This document shows, piece by piece, positions 9,185 through 17,233 of a stretch of DNA of 64,000 nt (position 1 is its first letter; each line of letters begins with the position of its first letter). The notes below the pieces were generated by a model. The model was not told the DNA's origin, did not search any database, and saw nothing but the letters and a program-made list of their open reading frames with translations. The stretch is taken from NCBI RefSeq assembly GCF_000213805.1, contig NC_015556.1, positions 1,488,001-1,552,000 of the forward strand, in the 5' to 3' direction. The position numbers were made by a program, and so were the translations under genes. Source of the stretch: Pseudomonas fulva 12-X. GTDB taxonomy: Bacteria > Pseudomonadota > Gammaproteobacteria > Pseudomonadales > Pseudomonadaceae.

Positions 9185-11131
9185 TCAAACCGCCTGCACC
9201 TCGGCCAGCTGTTCGCCTTCCAGCCACGCGCCGATTTCGCTGGCTGGCATGGGTTTGGAGAACAGGTAGCCCTGCGCCCAGGCGCAGCCGAGGTTTTTCA
9301 GAGCGTTGAGTTCGGCAGTGGTTTCCACGCCTTCGACGATGCATTCGAGTTGCATGTCCTGGCACAGGGCAACCAGGGATTTGACGATCTTGAAGCTGGC
9401 CGGGTCGCTGTGGATGTCGGTGACGAAGGTGCGGTCCACCTTGAGTTTGGTCAGCGACAGCGCGTGGATATGGCTCAGGCTGGAATAGCCGGTGCCGAAG
9501 TCGTCTAGGGAGATGCCGCAGTCCAGTTCGCGCAACCGGCTGATGGTTCGCTGGGTCTGCGGCAGGTCCTGGATGGCTGCGGTTTCGGTGATTTCCAGAT
9601 CGAGGCAGGCCGCGGGGAAGCGGCTGCTTCTGATCAACTCGACGATCTGCTGGGCGGCGTCCTCCGAGCCACAATCATGGGCGGACAGGTTGAAGGACAG
9701 GCGCATGCCCGCCGGCCAGTTCGCCGCAGCCTCCAGCGCTTTGCGCAGCAAGGGCAGGGTGAGGCGATTGACCAAGCCTGCGCGCTCGGCAATCGGGATG
9801 AACTCATAGGGCGGCACGTTACCCAGCTCCGGGCTTTGCCAGCGTGCCAGCGCCTCGAAGGCGACGGTTTGCCCTGTCTGGATATCCACGATGGGCTGGA
9901 ACACCACATGAAACTCGCGATCCAGATCGGCCCTGCGCAGGGCCTGTTCGGTCAGCCCTTCGCGATTGAGTTGCTGGCGATGGTCAGCGCTGAAAAGGCA
10001 GACCGTGCCGGGGCGCTGGCGCTTGCTCTGGTACAGGGCGTAGTCGGCGTATTCATACACCTGCATGGCGCTGGATGCCTGGTCCGGGAAGGTCGCAATG
10101 CCCAGTGAACCGCTGATCTGAATCGGGATGTCTACCAGCAGGAACGGCTCGCGCAGGCTGGCGCAGATTTTCTCGCCAAAGGCCCGCAGCTGCCCGTCGC
10201 TCATGGCTCGCGTGATGATCAGGGCAAACTCGTCGCCGCCCAGGCGGGACAGGTGCACACCGTCGTCGAGCAACCCGCTCAGACGCTGGCCAACCTGATA
10301 GAGCAGCCTGTCGCCCACGCTATGGCCATACAGATCGTTGACCGGCTTGAAGCCATCCAGGTCGATCAACCCAACGGCCAGGCGAGTCTGCTGCTTGCTG
10401 GCGCGCGACAACTGTTTCTCGAGGCGGGAAAAGAACTGCCGGCGGTTGGCCAGCCCGGTCAGGCTGTCCTGGTTGGCCAGGTGCAGGTTCTCCTCGCTGA
10501 GCTTGGCCGTTTGCGCCTGCATGTTCACCAGCCGGGTGAAGTCGGCGTACTGCGCCTTGAGGATGATCAGCATGGCGATGGACACCAGCAGCACATCGAT
10601 CGCCGTGGCCATGAAGGTGATGATGTTGGTGGAGACGAAGAACACCACGAACGCGGTATTGACCACGGCGGTGATGGCCAGGGCGGCTGGCAGCAGGTGC
10701 ATCATGCAGAAGATGCAGCCGATGACGGTGATCGCCATATAGAAGGCGACATGGGCCTGGGTATAACCGTCGCCATAGGGAAACAACGCAAGCGACCAGG
10801 CGGTGAAGGCTACGGCGACGAAGGGGGCGAGCATGTTGGTGCGCTTCAGCGCCGCCAGCATCTGCTCCGGGCTTTGCTCCTGCTTGCGCGTGCGCACCCA
10901 CTCCAGCGCACGAACCACGCCGAACACCGTCATGAGCAACGGGCAATAGACCACCAGCCAGCGAGGTGCGACCGCAAAGTGGGTGCCCGCCAGCATCAGG
11001 GTGTTGACCAGCAGGATGAAATACATCATCGGTAACTGGCGGGCCAGAGCGATGTATTGCGCCTTGATCAGGCCGGGGTTGTCCTTGGGTACGGACATCA
11101 GTGCTCGTATCGCGAGCAGGGGGGTCTTCAT
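9185..11131 (-). CDS. Membrane-anchored GGDEF-EAL cyclic-di-GMP protein
   Basis: A 648-residue protein. Residues about 30-190 hold some six hydrophobic segments (ALARQLPMMYFILLVNTLM, VAFYMAITVIGCIFCMMHLL and others), forming an integral membrane sensor domain like MASE types. A short linker helix is followed by a GGDEF domain with the intact active-site motif RLGGDEFALI (near residue 297) and an EAL domain starting with the intact FEALARW (near 426), including LDLEITE and SLDDFGTGYSS. Both catalytic motifs look complete, so it could make or break c-di-GMP; which activity dominates cannot be read from sequence. It is a single gene, convergent with guaA. Confidence 0.93.
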   Translation of the reverse strand: MKTPLLAIRALMSVPKDNPGLIKAQYIALARQLPMMYFILLVNTLMLAGTHFAVAPRWLVVYCPLLMTVFGVVRALEWVRTRKQEQSPEQMLAALKRTNMLAPFVAVAFTAWSLALFPYGDGYTQAHVAFYMAITVIGCIFCMMHLLPAALAITAVVNTAFVVFFVSTNIITFMATAIDVLLVSIAMLIILKAQYADFTRLVNMQAQTAKLSEENLHLANQDSLTGLANRRQFFSRLEKQLSRASKQQTRLAVGLIDLDGFKPVNDLYGHSVGDRLLYQVGQRLSGLLDDGVHLSRLGGDEFALIITRAMSDGQLRAFGEKICASLREPFLLVDIPIQISGSLGIATFPDQASSAMQVYEYADYALYQSKRQRPGTVCLFSADHRQQLNREGLTEQALRRADLDREFHVVFQPIVDIQTGQTVAFEALARWQSPELGNVPPYEFIPIAERAGLVNRLTLPLLRKALEAAANWPAGMRLSFNLSAHDCGSEDAAQQIVELIRSSRFPAACLDLEITETAAIQDLPQTQRTISRLRELDCGISLDDFGTGYSSLSHIHALSLTKLKVDRTFVTDIHSDPASFKIVKSLVALCQDMQLECIVEGVETTAELNALKNLGCAWAQGYLFSKPMPASEIGAWLEGEQLAEVQAV

Positions 11132-11440
11132 AGGGCGACGCTCTGAAAATACAACCAGATAAATAACCGACGGATTGTCCTTTCCAGTCTCTGCAACGCA
11201 GGGGCCAAACGGTGCTTTCGTGGGATCGTATCGGCCGGTCCTCAGATTACTGCAATCTTATGAGTAGTGGCACTTTGATTTCGTTCCGTGCGCCGGTCAC
11301 GATAGTTGCGGTTGTATAGGTGTCGCGGACAAGCATCGGCAATTGATGAGTAGGAAAACAGAAAGGTTCAGCTAAAAAGCAGCCTAGGCTTATCCCGATG
11401 CTGGAGCAGCCCACCGGTTTGCCTTAGACTCGGTCACCCG

Positions 11441-11615
11441 CAGGAGAGTGATGGCCGCCAGGCCATCCGCCGAAGGCGCAAACTCCAATAATCGCTCAGG
11501 CTCAGCACTGCGGACCCCCATATACGCCAACTGGAGAGAGGCTGCCGCGCGCAGCCCACCGAAGGGGCAAGCAGCCAGGCGCTGCGCAAACTCTCAGGTA
11601 CGCAGGACAGAGGGA
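11441..11615 (+). ncRNA. Tandem glycine riboswitch
   Basis: Two consecutive glycine aptamers. The first (about 11441-11515) has AGGAGAGTG, CCGCCGAAGGCGCAA, AATCGCTCAGG and a CACTGCGGAC tail. The second (about 11530-11615) has CTGGAGAGAGGC, CCACCGAAGGGGCAA, AAACTCTCAGGTA and AGGACAGAGGG. These are the signature gcvT-type segments. The RNA ends about 26 bases before a GTG-initiated TRIC/UPF0126 membrane protein, a known class of target. The rest of the 510-base gap (11132-11440) shows no gene; a TAGACT at 11425 could be the -10 box. Confidence 0.92.
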
Positions 11616-11641
11616 GAGGCATTCGAACGCAGGAGTTCTGT

Positions 11642-12262
11642 GTGCTTCTCTACGTCTATCTGATTGCAATCACTGCCGAAGCCATGTCCGGCGCGCTCGC
11701 CGCCGGGCGCCGCAAGTTGGACATGTTCGGCGTCTGCCTGATCGCCTTCATCACCGCGCTCGGTGGCGGAACCGTCAGGGATTTGCTGCTTGGCAATTAC
11801 CCGGTTACCTGGACGCAACACCCGGCCTACATCTACCTGACCATCTGCGCAGGGCTGCTGACCATCTTCATTGCCCGCCTGGTGCATCGCTTGCACCGGC
11901 TGTTTCTGTTGCTCGATGCCATGGGCCTGATCGCCTTCACGGTGATCGGCTGCAACGTCGCCCTCGAGCTCGGCTACTCCTTGCCGGTGACCGTCATAGC
12001 CGGGATCACCACGGGCATATTCGGCGGCATTCTGCGCGACATCCTCTGTAACCGAACCCCGCTGGTGCTGTGCGAGGAACTCTACGCCAGCGTCTCGCTG
12101 TTGGTCGCTTTGCTGTACCTGGGGCTGCGCCACCTCGGCATACCCGAAGACTTCAACCTGCTGTATTCCTTCATGGCAGGCCTGAGCCTGCGTCTGGCCG
12201 CCATCCATTGGTCGCTGTCGCTTCCGGTGTTCTCGTACGACCCGGAGCGCTGGGACAAATAG
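11642..12262 (+). CDS. TRIC/UPF0126 family membrane protein (YadS-like), glycine-riboswitch controlled
   Basis: A 206-residue protein with seven hydrophobic segments and the two UPF0126 repeats. The glycine-rich repeat motif appears twice: ITALGGGTVRDLLLGNYP near residue 37 and ITTGIFGGILRDILCNRTP near residue 122. Such proteins form trimeric channels in structural work; glycine or cation transport has been proposed. The start is GTG at 11642, with AGGAG at 11631-11635, six bases upstream. Control by the glycine riboswitch immediately upstream makes a role in glycine movement or disposal the best inference. Confidence 0.9.
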   Translation: MLLYVYLIAITAEAMSGALAAGRRKLDMFGVCLIAFITALGGGTVRDLLLGNYPVTWTQHPAYIYLTICAGLLTIFIARLVHRLHRLFLLLDAMGLIAFTVIGCNVALELGYSLPVTVIAGITTGIFGGILRDILCNRTPLVLCEELYASVSLLVALLYLGLRHLGIPEDFNLLYSFMAGLSLRLAAIHWSLSLPVFSYDPERWDK

Positions 12263-12304
12263 TGCGAGCTCGGCAATTGCGAGCAGCATCTTTTCATAAC
12301 AAAG

Positions 12305-12332
12305 CAGAAGCCCGCGTAATGGCGGGCTTCTG
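12305..12332 (+). terminator. Terminator-like hairpin after the TRIC gene
   Basis: CAGAAGCCCGC-GTAATG-GCGGGCTTCTG, an 11-bp stem. Only a short mixed T tract (GGGGTTCTG) follows, so efficiency is uncertain. It resembles the guaA terminator stem. Confidence 0.6.
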
Positions 12333-12410
12333 GGGTTCTGGGAAGATCAGTGCCGTGTTTGGTGGCGAGCCACGTTTAGGTCAACGTGCCTGATTCAGGC
12401 GTCGGCGCCA

Positions 12411-12833
12411 TCAGTCTGGCCGGCTCAGTTGCTGCTGCATGATGGACGCCGCGTTGTAGCAGTGAAAGGAAACCACCTTGCCGTCCTCGATATGAAAGAC
12501 GTCACAGCAGGGCACATCGATGGTCTTTCCGGTTGGTGGAATGATGCCCGTCGGGGTTACCAGGTCGCCCTTGTGGGTGCCGCGGATCGCCAGCTCGACG
12601 ATGACTACGCCGTCAGTCACGTAGGTGCTGAACAGCTCCCGGTGCACATCGGGAAATGCCGTCGCCATCGAGCTCGCCACGGTGGCAATGTCGGCGCCGC
12701 GAAACTCCACTTCGGCCGGGACGTTGCGTACATAAGCATCCTCGGCGAAGAAGGACACGAATTTCTCCACGTCCAGGGTTTTACCTTCCGCAGCAGCGTA
12801 CAGGTCTTTGATCAGTTGAAGGTCATTGTGCAT
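12411..12833 (-). CDS. SnoaL-like/NTF2-fold protein
   Basis: From the ATG at 12833 (AAGGAGCAGACC ribosome site) it has 140 residues with the SnoaL/NTF2-like pattern: LIKDLYAAAEGKTLDVEKFVSFFAED, GADIATVASSMATAFPDVHRELFS and a final FHIEDGKVVSFHCYNA. Such folds serve as small hydrolases, isomerases or binding proteins, so the substrate is unknown. It is the last gene of a leftward group with the TetR regulator and a flavin oxidoreductase, which suggests a shared response to a small organic compound. Confidence 0.82.
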   Translation of the reverse strand: MHNDLQLIKDLYAAAEGKTLDVEKFVSFFAEDAYVRNVPAEVEFRGADIATVASSMATAFPDVHRELFSTYVTDGVVIVELAIRGTHKGDLVTPTGIIPPTGKTIDVPCCDVFHIEDGKVVSFHCYNAASIMQQQLSRPD

Positions 12834-12914
12834 GGTCTGCTCCTTCAAGTTCAGGCCTACAGCCTGTTGCGAGTTTGTTGAGAAAGGGCCGGACACACCC
12901 TGCGCCCGGGCCGC

Positions 12915-13514
12915 TTAACGATGTCGCTCGACCATGCCCAGGATGATCGCCTGCAGCTCATCCTCTGCCTGCTCGGCGCTGATGTCGCCGGCCACGGCGG
13001 CGTCGCTGAGCGAGTCGGCGGCGCCGAGCATGGCCCACAGGCTGGCGGCTGAAAGGTCGTGCGGGCCGCAGAAGGGCGCCAGGATCCCCGCGCATTTGTC
13101 GATCAGGGCATGCTGGTACTGCTTCTTCACCGCGGCCAGTTCCGGCGAGCCGGTGAGCGCAGCCACCACATCCGATATTTCGCGGCCCTGGGTCAAGACG
13201 CAGTGCACGTAGCTCGAGGCGATGACGCGGCTCTTGTCCGCCAGGGTCGCTGCCGCGGCTTCGATGGCGGCGTCGAAGATACGCGTCTGGCGCTCGTCGT
13301 AATCCTGATAGAGCGCGGCCAGCAGCCCATTGCGCGTGCCGAAGTGGTCGTAGACCACCGGCTTGGTGACGCCCGCGGCCTCGGCCAGCCGGCCCAACGT
13401 CAGGGCGTCGGTGCCCTCATTACCAATCAGCTGCCACGCCACCTCCAGCAACTGGCGCGTGCGCTCCTCCCGTGGCAGGCGGCGACGTGGCGATTGGCTG
13501 GGCTGCGGGCTCAT
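12915..13514 (-). CDS. TetR-family transcriptional regulator
   Basis: A 199-residue TetR protein. The N-terminal DNA-binding domain reads TLGRLAEAAGVTKPVVYDHFGTRNGLLAALY (about residues 40-70), followed by an all-helical ligand domain. It begins 16 bases after the flavin oxidoreductase stop, so the two are almost certainly one transcript. It therefore probably represses its own operon through the palindrome at 14152-14182. Confidence 0.9.
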   Translation of the reverse strand: MSPQPSQSPRRRLPREERTRQLLEVAWQLIGNEGTDALTLGRLAEAAGVTKPVVYDHFGTRNGLLAALYQDYDERQTRIFDAAIEAAAATLADKSRVIASSYVHCVLTQGREISDVVAALTGSPELAAVKKQYQHALIDKCAGILAPFCGPHDLSAASLWAMLGAADSLSDAAVAGDISAEQAEDELQAIILGMVERHR

Positions 13515-13530
13515 CGGTACTCCGGGTGGT

Positions 13531-14127
13531 TCAGGACGGCTCGATCAACAGCTTACGGCCTATCGCCTGCGCCGTCTGCAGATGCGCCTCGGGGTAGCCG
13601 GGGTCCGAGGCCATCAGGAAGTGCGACGACGCCACCGGTGCGCCGCAGTAATCGAAGATGCCGTGTTCGATCTGCGTCTTCATCGCCTCGGCGTAAGCGT
13701 GGCGCGTGAAGGTGCCGGCGTCCGCACCGCCAATGGCCACCAGGTGGACGGGCAGGCGCTGCAGCTTCTTCACCACCTTGCCGTTCTCGGCTTCCTCGTA
13801 GGCCCAGCCGCCGGTAAATACCCGGTCGATCCAACCCTTGAGCTGAGCCGGGAAGGACCACCAGTAGATCGGATAGACCAGCACCAGGGCGTCGGCCCGT
13901 TCGAGGCGGGCGTGCTCGGCGGCGACATCGGCCGGCACTGGGCCGCGTTTCTGGAACAGGGCGACATCCGCTTGGCTGTAAGTCGGGTCGAAGCCTTCGG
14001 CCGCCAGGTCAGCCAGCTCCACCGAGTGCGCGGATGCCGAATGGCGCACACCATCGGCGAGCTGGGTGGCCACGGCATGGGTGAGCGAGTGCGGATCAGG
14101 ATGGGTGAAAACGATCAGGGCGTGCAT
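13531..14127 (-). CDS. NAD(P)H-dependent oxidoreductase, flavodoxin fold (MdaB/KefF-like)
   Basis: A 198-residue quinone-reductase type protein. The N-terminal MHALIVFTHPDPHSLTHAVA binds the FMN/FAD phosphate; LVLVYPIYWWSFPAQLKGWIDRVF is the signature flavin loop, and GGADAGTFT lies near the active site. Likely role: two-electron reduction of quinones or nitro compounds, cytoplasmic. It is the first gene of the leftward operon with TetR and SnoaL-like genes. The ATG follows GGAGGTAACGCCC. Confidence 0.88.
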   Translation of the reverse strand: MHALIVFTHPDPHSLTHAVATQLADGVRHSASAHSVELADLAAEGFDPTYSQADVALFQKRGPVPADVAAEHARLERADALVLVYPIYWWSFPAQLKGWIDRVFTGGWAYEEAENGKVVKKLQRLPVHLVAIGGADAGTFTRHAYAEAMKTQIEHGIFDYCGAPVASSHFLMASDPGYPEAHLQTAQAIGRKLLIEPS

Positions 14128-14151
14128 GGGCGTTACCTCCGAATAGGATTT

Positions 14152-14182
14152 ACCTACTATTGGTAACTTACTTTTGGTAGGT
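14152..14182. promoter_or_regulatory. Candidate TetR operator
   Basis: ACCTAC at 14152-14157 and GTAGGT at 14177-14182 form the ends of a 31-base inverted repeat, with TTGGTA occurring twice inside. It lies 25 bases before the first gene of the TetR operon. Placement and symmetry fit autoregulation. Confidence 0.55.
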
Positions 14183-14308
14183 TGTCGAGCGACGCAGGAT
14201 CAGCGGTTCAGCTGCGAGCAAACATCACTTGAGAATCAGCCGCAGTTGACCCGTATAATCACCCGTAACTTTTTGTGTCCGCCATCGCCTGGCGGGCCCC
14301 GTTGGGCC

Positions 14309-14342
14309 ACCCGCGCGGCTTTGCGAGCTGCGCGGGGATTTT
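14309..14342 (+). other. Leader hairpin before the iron-binding protein gene
   Basis: CCCGCGCGGCTTTGCGAGCTGCGCGGGG followed by ATTTTG folds into a strong stem, 16 bases before the start of the binding-protein gene. A TATAAT lies upstream near 14250. It could be an attenuator or a processed 5' stem. I see no clear Fur box. Confidence 0.4.
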
Positions 14343-14357
14343 GTGAGGAAAGGGTCA

Positions 14358-15374
14358 ATGTCTGCTCATCGAGTAACGGGTCTGGCACGCGCGATTGCCG
14401 CGGGTGTGTTGTCTTCCCTGCTGTTCGCCACTGGTGTGCAGGCTGACGAGGCGGTAACCCTGACGCTGTACAACGGTCAGCACGAGGCCACCGGCAAGGC
14501 TGTGGCGGCGGCGTTCGAGAAGAAGACCGGTATCAAGGTGCTGATCCGCAAGGGCGGCGGTGGCCAGTTGGCCAACCAGATAGCCGAAGAAGGCGAGCGC
14601 TCGCCGGCTGATATCGTTTATACCGAAGAGGCGCCGCCGCTGATCAAGCTCGGCAGCCAGGGCCTGCTGGCCAAGGTCGACGAGAGCACCCTCAAGCAGA
14701 TCGACCCCAAGTTCTCCGATGACAACGGCAACTGGATCGGCATCACCTCGCGGGTGCGCGTGCTGGCCTACAACCCGGATCTGGTCAGCGAGGCCGAGCT
14801 GCCGAAAAGCGTGCTGGAAGTCGCCAGCCCCGAGTGGGCCGGCAAGATCGCGTTCGTGCCGAGCAGTGGCGAGTTCCTCGGCCAGACCGCTGCGGTCATC
14901 CGCCTCAACGGCCGCGAAGCAGCCGAAGAATGGCTGACCGGGCTCAAGGCCTTCGGTAGCACCTACACCAACAACGTTATCGCCATGAAGGCGGTGGAGA
15001 ACGGTGAGGTCGGCGCTGCGCTGGTCAACAGCTATTACTGGACGGCGCTGAAGAAAGAGAAGGGCGAGCTGAAATCCAAGCTGCATTACTTCGCCGATGG
15101 CGACGCCGGTGGCCTGTCGAGCGTGTCTGGCGCTGCCGTGGTCAAGGCCAGCAAGCACCCGAAGGAGGCGCAACAGTTCCTCGCCTTCATGATCAGCGAG
15201 GAAGGCCAGAAGGCCGTGCTCACCCAGTCCGCCGAATACCCGGTCAACCCCAAGGTGCCGGCCGACCCGCTGCTCAAACCCTATGACCAGCTCAAGCCGC
15301 CGGCCATCACCGCCGCACAGATCGGCCTGGCCGAGGATGCATTGGAGCTGCAACGCGAAGTGGGTATGAACTGA
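14358..15374 (+). CDS. Periplasmic ferric-iron ABC transporter substrate-binding protein (FbpA/HitA-like)
   Basis: From the ATG at 14358 it has 338 residues with a Sec signal ending near GVQADEA. LTLYNGQHEATGKAVAAAFEKKTGIKV, SPADIVYTEEA and the adjacent tyrosines in NSYYW match the transferrin-like Fe3+-binding proteins FbpA/HitA; the Tyr pair and the early His are metal ligands in that family. It delivers iron to the permease encoded three bases downstream. The in-frame ATG at 14343 would add five residues but lacks a ribosome site; AGGAAAGGG precedes 14358. Confidence 0.9.
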   Translation: MSAHRVTGLARAIAAGVLSSLLFATGVQADEAVTLTLYNGQHEATGKAVAAAFEKKTGIKVLIRKGGGGQLANQIAEEGERSPADIVYTEEAPPLIKLGSQGLLAKVDESTLKQIDPKFSDDNGNWIGITSRVRVLAYNPDLVSEAELPKSVLEVASPEWAGKIAFVPSSGEFLGQTAAVIRLNGREAAEEWLTGLKAFGSTYTNNVIAMKAVENGEVGAALVNSYYWTALKKEKGELKSKLHYFADGDAGGLSSVSGAAVVKASKHPKEAQQFLAFMISEEGQKAVLTQSAEYPVNPKVPADPLLKPYDQLKPPAITAAQIGLAEDALELQREVGMN

Positions 15375-15376
15375 CC

Positions 15377-16951
15377 ATGCAGCCCCAGGCGGTCACCCCC
15401 GAACTGCCGCTGCCGGCACCGGCCATCAGCAGCCGTCGCCGCAAGTCGCCGCCGATCTGGCTGCAGTTGCCGGTGCTGGCGCTGTTGCTGCTCGCCGCGC
15501 TGCCGCTGTTCTTCGTGGTAGTGCGCGCCGCGCAGGTCGGTCCTCACGAGGCCTTTGCCCTGCTTTGGCGGCCGTTCGTGTTCGGCCTGTTGGCCAACAC
15601 CCTGAAGCTGATGGTGCTGGTGACCCTCGGCTGCGCGCTGCTCGGCCTGGCCCTGGCATGGCTGGTGGAGCGCAGCGACCTGCGCTGGCGCCGGCACTGG
15701 AACGTGCTGCTGTGCCTGCCGTTCGCCATACCCTCGTTCGTCAGCGGCTTTACCTGGGTGTCGATCAGCCCGCTGTTCGAGGGCCTGGGCGGCACCGTGC
15801 TAGTGATGATTCTGTCCAAATACCCGCTGATCTATCTGCCGGTGGTGGCGGTGCTGCGCAACCTGGACCCGGCCATGGAAGAGTCGGCGCGCATGCTTGG
15901 CTGCAGTCGCCGCGAAGTGTTCTGGCGCGTCACCCTGCCGCTGTTGCGCCCGGTGCTGATGGCCACCAGCCTGCTGGTGGCGGTGCATATGCTGGTGGAG
16001 TTCGGCGCGCCGTCGATCATGCGTTACCAGACCTTCACCACCGCCATCTATCAACAGTTCGAGCTGGAGTTCAGCGGCAGCAACGCGGCCATGCTGTCGG
16101 CCTTGCTGCTGGGGCTGTGCATGCTGCTGCTGTGGGGCGAATTCCGCCTGCGCGGGCGCGGCTACGCGCGCACCGGCCAGGGCGTGGCGCGCAGTGCCGC
16201 CCGGGTGCGACTGGGGCGCTGGGGCATCCTGGCGCAGGCGCTGCTGCTGGTGCTGGTGGTGGTTGGCTGCGGTGTGCCGCTGGTGATGCTGGGTTTCTGG
16301 ATCGTCGAAGGCAGCTCGGCCAGCTTCCCGGTGGCGGAAATCGCCCAGACGCTATGGTCGTCGCTGCGCTATTCCTTCGGTGGCGCCTTGCTCAGCTGCC
16401 TGCTGGCGTTGCCGGTGTGTCTGGTGGTGGTGCGTTACTACGGGCGTATGGCCACCCTGGCGGATCGCCTGCCGTATCTGCTGCACGCCTTGCCGGGTTT
16501 GGTGATCGCCCTGTCGCTGGTGTTCTTCGCCCTTGGCTACGTGCCGGCGCTGTACCAGACCAGCATCCTGCTGTTGGTGGCCTATGCGTTGCTGTTCATG
16601 CCCATGGCCCAGGGGCCGATCCGGGTCGCCCTGGAAAAGGCTTCGCCGCAGCTGGAAGAGGCGGCGCGCACCCTGGGGCACACGCCGCTCGCGACCTTTC
16701 TACGGGTGACCCTGCCGATCATCTCGCCGGCCATTGGCGCCGGCTTCGTGCTGGTGTTTCTCGATTGCATGAAAGAGCTGACCGCCACGCTGATTCTCGG
16801 CCCCACCGGCCTGGAAACCTTGGCCACCAAGGTCTGGTCGCACACCGGCAACCTGGAATACGCCGGCGCTGCGCCCTATGCCGCGTTGATCGTGCTGGTG
16901 TCGGGTTTGCCGGTGTATTTGCTGACGACGCGCGCTTACCGGCGTTCTTGA
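15377..16951 (+). CDS. Ferric-iron ABC transporter permease (FbpB/HitB-like)
   Basis: A 524-residue inner-membrane protein with about twelve helices in two homologous halves. Each half carries the EAA loop that docks to the ATPase: MEESARMLGCSRREVFWRVTLPLLRP near residue 170 and LEEAARTLGHTPLATFLRVTLPII near residue 425. It begins two bases after the binding-protein stop. No ATP-binding subunit follows: the next gene is a multicopper oxidase. The ATPase must come from elsewhere, as in other pseudomonad systems of this type. Confidence 0.92.
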   Translation: MQPQAVTPELPLPAPAISSRRRKSPPIWLQLPVLALLLLAALPLFFVVVRAAQVGPHEAFALLWRPFVFGLLANTLKLMVLVTLGCALLGLALAWLVERSDLRWRRHWNVLLCLPFAIPSFVSGFTWVSISPLFEGLGGTVLVMILSKYPLIYLPVVAVLRNLDPAMEESARMLGCSRREVFWRVTLPLLRPVLMATSLLVAVHMLVEFGAPSIMRYQTFTTAIYQQFELEFSGSNAAMLSALLLGLCMLLLWGEFRLRGRGYARTGQGVARSAARVRLGRWGILAQALLLVLVVVGCGVPLVMLGFWIVEGSSASFPVAEIAQTLWSSLRYSFGGALLSCLLALPVCLVVVRYYGRMATLADRLPYLLHALPGLVIALSLVFFALGYVPALYQTSILLLVAYALLFMPMAQGPIRVALEKASPQLEEAARTLGHTPLATFLRVTLPIISPAIGAGFVLVFLDCMKELTATLILGPTGLETLATKVWSHTGNLEYAGAAPYAALIVLVSGLPVYLLTTRAYRRS

Positions 16952-17018
16952 ACTCGGGCAGGGCGGTATGTCGCGGCTTAACGCCCCCGCGTTCAAGGTG
17001 TATCGTGCGCAGCTCTCC

Positions 17019-17162
17019 AGCAGGCCGTTGAAAAGCGTCAGCGAGGCCGCTGGCGCGAGGCAAAAGCAGCCGAAAAAGCGCAGTGTACGAGTTGTGCATG
17101 AGCATTTTGAGGCTGTTTTTAACGATGCGCCGGCAACGTAGGTAGGTTTTCAACCGCCTGCT
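17019..17162. repeat. Long imperfect inverted repeat element
   Basis: AGCAGGCCGTTGAAAA (17019-17034) is matched by TTTTCAACCGCCTGCT (17147-17162). The interior has AAAAAGCGCAGTGTAC and GCATGAGCATTTTGAGGC. The core is shared with the guaB-guaA element on the other strand. It fills half of the 282-base gap before the multicopper oxidase gene. Confidence 0.72.
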
Positions 17163-17233
17163 AGCGCCCGTAGAGGCGCAATCGTTCAGACATTGATTAG
17201 TGTCACCGCAGTCCCGCTTCAGGAGCAGGTTTC

